Assembly: GCA_041677365.1 (NCBI GenBank)
Contig: JBAYQC010000064.1
Span: 1 to 8,770, forward strand
DNA: 8,770 bases
Direction: 5' to 3'
Source: UBA2289 sp041677365
Lineage (GTDB): Bacteria > Bacillota_I > Bacilli_A > Izemoplasmatales > Hujiaoplasmataceae
The position numbers and the translations under genes were made by a program. Below the pieces are notes generated by a model that was given only the letters and a program-made list of their open reading frames with translations, was not told the origin of the DNA and did no database searches. Below are positions 6,539 to 8,770 of this stretch, piece after piece (the stretch's first letter is position 1; each line of letters begins with the position of its first letter).

Positions 6539-7660
6539 ATGAAAAAAATTATTATTAGTGCTTTCATTGTATTTGTTTCTATTGTCTTTGTGTCATGTAG
6601 TTTAGACACAAGCGAAACTACTATTGATTTAAGCACCGAAGATGTAACAACTAACTTACACACCGAAACGACCAACAATATAACTTCTGGAACAACAGAA
6701 ACTTTTACAACTGTTGAATCTACAACTAATTCTATAATTACCACTACAGAAAAAAGTATTGTGGGTATCGAACTTAAAAGCAATTCCAAAGAATTCTATT
6801 ATCAAAATGAAGAATTTCAAACCCAGTCTTTAATTCTAGTTGAAAAATATAGTGATGGTAGTGAAATTGTTATTGATAATGAAGAAATTTCTGTTAAAAA
6901 TTTTAGCAGTGATAAAATTGGTGTTAGAACAATTTTTATTACTTATCAAAAATATCTAATTGAGACTAAAATAACTATCTTAGCTGATTATGCCTTCCCT
7001 ATTTATATGGAATATTACCAAGAAGCGATAAATATTGAAGGTGATTTCCTACATATCACTTTAAACAACATTATTCATGAAAATTTTAACCCTTTATTAT
7101 ACGGTGATGCTAGATATATATTAGATGAATCTGACATTGATCCTTCTAATGAAGATAATTTAATCTTGGTATATTTAGGAACATCAGTATCAAGTAATTG
7201 GGATGGTGGAACCACATGGAATAGAGAACATGTGTGGCCACAATCAAGACTTGGTGTTTCTGTAGAATATGGTGATGATGATTATCCAAGTAAAGCAACG
7301 GATATTCATAACTTAAAGCCAGCTGATCCAGATGAAAATGGTTTTAGGAGTAATGACTATTTTGATTGGACTAAAACTTCTGATACCTATGAACCTAGAG
7401 ATGAAGTTAAAGGTGATATTGCAAGAATCTTATTTTATATGGCGACTATGTACTTTGATTTAAAACTGAATGATGATCCAACCACAATTTCTTCTTTTAA
7501 AACCATGGGTAATTTATCGGTATTGCTCGAATGGAATGAGCTTGATCCTGTCGATGATTTTGAAAGGAATCGCAACGAAGTAATCTATTCCTACCAAGGT
7601 AATCGTAATCCATTCATTGATTATCCAGAATTTGCTAATCTAATCTGGGGTAATAATTAA
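6539..7660 (+). CDS. Secreted endonuclease I family lipoprotein with Thr-rich stalk and Ig-like domain, copy 2, 373 aa
   Basis: This is a tandem paralogue of the preceding gene with the same order of parts. It has a lipoprotein signal MKKIIISAFIVFVSIVFVSC (Cys20), a Thr/Ser-rich stalk (about 24-72) and an Ig-like region (about 74-149). The endonuclease I domain (about 155-373) has WNREHVWPQS with catalytic E230-H231, DIHNLKP with the metal-binding Asn258, and QGNRNPFIDYPEF at 353-365. GAGG at 6530-6533, five bases from the ATG, supports the start. By eye, 34 of 46 residues around the catalytic motif and 30 of 39 near the C-terminus match copy 1, while the Ig-like part and stalk match poorly. 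A loop of roughly eight extra residues (about 240-250, containing YGDDDYP) sits between the EH and Asn motifs. Only 24 bases separate the genes and there is no terminator between them, so they should be co-transcribed. The product probably works outside the membrane on foreign DNA. Confidence 0.9.
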   Translation: MKKIIISAFIVFVSIVFVSCSLDTSETTIDLSTEDVTTNLHTETTNNITSGTTETFTTVESTTNSIITTTEKSIVGIELKSNSKEFYYQNEEFQTQSLILVEKYSDGSEIVIDNEEISVKNFSSDKIGVRTIFITYQKYLIETKITILADYAFPIYMEYYQEAINIEGDFLHITLNNIIHENFNPLLYGDARYILDESDIDPSNEDNLILVYLGTSVSSNWDGGTTWNREHVWPQSRLGVSVEYGDDDYPSKATDIHNLKPADPDENGFRSNDYFDWTKTSDTYEPRDEVKGDIARILFYMATMYFDLKLNDDPTTISSFKTMGNLSVLLEWNELDPVDDFERNRNEVIYSYQGNRNPFIDYPEFANLIWGNN

Positions 7661-7676
7661 TTTTATAAAACAAATA

Positions 7677-7712
7677 AAAAAGGCAGTGCTTAACGCATTG
7701 CCTTTTTATTAT
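7677..7712 (+). terminator. Rho-independent terminator of the endonuclease pair, probably bidirectional
   Basis: This is a 13-pair hairpin with arms 7677-7689 and 7695-7707 and the loop TTAAC. The outer A/T pairs give a T-tract (7703-7707) followed by ATTATTTT. One inner pair (7686/7698) is G-U in plus-strand RNA but an A-C mismatch in minus-strand RNA. The minus strand also has a T-run after the stem, so it could stop the convergent lamin-tail gene too, somewhat less well. Confidence 0.88.
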
Positions 7713-7713
7713 T

Positions 7714-7761
7714 TTCTCAAATACCTAAGTAAAAAAATTTGTTAGTATCTATTTTTGAGAA
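7714..7761. repeat. Imperfect inverted repeat between the convergent genes
   Basis: Arms TTCTCAAA (7714-7721) and TTTGAGAA (7754-7761) pair exactly. Inside them the segments near 7722-7728 and 7742-7748 pair partly (ATACCTAA against TTAGTAT). The element lies between the terminator hairpin and the stop of the lamin-tail gene. It would fall in that gene's 3' untranslated region and has no proper T-tract. Its function is unknown, and chance is possible in such AT-rich sequence. Confidence 0.35.
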
Positions 7762-7781
7762 TTTTGCTGGTATATCGATTT

Positions 7782-8770
7782 TTATGGTATATAAGTAACC
7801 ATGACTTCCATAATGTATAATGCATAATTATCATTTCTAATTAAGAAATGTGTGAAGTCTGTATCAGTAAAATCATAAGTGTATGTTCTAACGTCAACAG
7901 TAGCTGTTAATTCTGTACCTTCTTCTAAAGCGGAATTTCCACCAAAGAATGTGAATTCTGGATCGTATTGTTGGTCTGGATCAAATACTACAGTAACTTC
8001 CACGATATTTAATGAATTAACATTATATATTCTGCCTGTATACGCTTTACCTTGCATTGCATCTCCAGAATTTGAAAAATTCCCAAATTGAACGAATCCA
8101 AATTCAACTCCATCAACTGTGAATGTATTATCTGCATAACTGCTGGTTAATCCTGCATCTGTCAAACCGAATGTAGTTGTTACTGTTTCAATAGGACCTG
8201 TAACAGTATGAGAACCTAAGTAATCAAATGTATCTTGAGGATGGGCTACCCATTCTTCAGGATTCCAAGTAGCAACTGGTGAAATTACAGATGGATCTCT
8301 AACTAAAGTATAGTTAGCGGTTGCAGCATCGCCAACAGCCCATTGAGAACCTGGATCTTCTCCAAATACACCGAATAAATCAATTAAAACGTCATTTTTA
8401 AATAAACCGACCGCATCATCACCATTAAAATTAGCAATTGTATCATCTGAAATATCACCAACGTCCTTGATTGCCTGTGCAGATTTGGAATTATAGATAA
8501 CTAACACTTCTCCATCAGCTAAAGTTCCGGTTAAGTCTAAAATTGTTGCTGCCCATGAAGTATTGTTATTAATATTAATTTTTAATGTGTAAGGTGTCAA
8601 ATCAACTTCTGCACCAGTACCATTATAGATTTCAATAGCTTTATTATTTGAAGAACCTTCAATATATTCACTGATGAAAAGATCAGTAGTTAAAGTTCTT
8701 GGAGTAACAGCAACTGTAAATTGTTTAGTATCTGAAGCTGCTCCAACTGTGATAGTAGCTTCTAAAACTA
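7782..8770 (-). CDS. Lamin-tail-domain protein, probably exported; C-terminal 328 aa (5' end outside window)
   Basis: The frame is open from the right edge (first full codon at 8768) to TAA at 7782; the start is missing. A TTG at 8600 in this frame is not a real start, because it falls inside a conserved domain. Visible residues 1-23 (ATITVGAASDTKQFTVAVTP) look like the last strands of an atrophied bacterial Ig-like domain. Residues about 29-188 fit a lamin-tail domain (LTD): FISEYIEGSSNNKAIEIYNG at 31-50, then GDDAVGLFKNDVLIDLFGVF, then a W...TLVRDPSV ending. Residues about 190-328 form another beta-rich module that I cannot name. In bacteria LTDs occur in exported proteins, often fused to endonuclease I or exonuclease/phosphatase-type nuclease domains. 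Whether the missing N-terminal part is a nuclease cannot be seen. The gene is convergent with the endonuclease pair. Confidence 0.82.
   Translation of the reverse strand, partial: VLEATITVGAASDTKQFTVAVTPRTLTTDLFISEYIEGSSNNKAIEIYNGTGAEVDLTPYTLKININNNTSWAATILDLTGTLADGEVLVIYNSKSAQAIKDVGDISDDTIANFNGDDAVGLFKNDVLIDLFGVFGEDPGSQWAVGDAATANYTLVRDPSVISPVATWNPEEWVAHPQDTFDYLGSHTVTGPIETVTTTFGLTDAGLTSSYADNTFTVDGVEFGFVQFGNFSNSGDAMQGKAYTGRIYNVNSLNIVEVTVVFDPDQQYDPEFTFFGGNSALEEGTELTATVDVRTYTYDFTDTDFTHFLIRNDNYALYIMEVMVTYIP

Noticed and set aside
7879..8091. Plus-strand 70-codon frame opposite the LTD protein
   Set aside because: It is antisense to a continuous coding frame whose domain pattern is convincing; no ribosome site.
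8598..8600. TTG at 8600 as start codon of a 272-residue protein
   Set aside because: The same frame stays open to the window edge and encodes the conserved first strands of the lamin-tail domain (SEYIEGSSNNKAIEIYNG) upstream of this codon, so it is internal.

Overview
The window is AT-rich bacterial DNA with compact genes, short leaders and Shine-Dalgarno sites. TGA is used as a stop (second DHH gene) and tryptophan is TGG throughout, so the standard bacterial code applies, not the Mycoplasma code. The gene content is: an RNA polymerase delta subunit, an M32 carboxypeptidase, a Na/Pi-cotransporter with a PhoU tail, tandem NrnA-like DHH phosphoesterases, secreted endonuclease I lipoproteins with Ser/Thr-rich stalks, and a lamin-tail-domain protein. 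Together with the code this suggests a low-GC Firmicute-like lineage near the Mollicutes, such as Acholeplasma, Izemoplasma or relatives. That placement is inference; there is no rRNA in the window to confirm it.

Layout. Bases 1-5255 are all on the minus strand. In transcription order they hold two overlapping NrnA-like DHH genes (5255-4308 and 4311-3358), the phosphate transporter (3275-1587), rpoE (1494-868) with a good terminator, and the start of an M32 carboxypeptidase (783 to the left edge, cut just before its expected HEXXH motif). A divergent promoter region (about 5256-5416) separates them from a plus-strand pair of secreted endonuclease I lipoproteins (5417-6514 and 6539-7660), which ends at a strong, probably bidirectional terminator (7677-7712). 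Converging on it from the right is a minus-strand gene (7782 to the right edge, 5' end missing) with a lamin-tail domain and a C-terminal beta-rich module. Such proteins are usually exported and often also carry nuclease domains.

How the genes may work together. The right half looks like extracellular nucleic-acid digestion: two membrane-anchored endonucleases on flexible stalks plus a possible third exported protein. The left half supplies enzymes that act on very short oligonucleotides (NrnA-like) and a phosphate carrier. A DNA-scavenging role linking the two halves is an attractive inference, but the sequence shows only proximity, with no shared regulatory site. No CRISPR array, tRNA, rRNA, insertion sequence or phage gene was seen.
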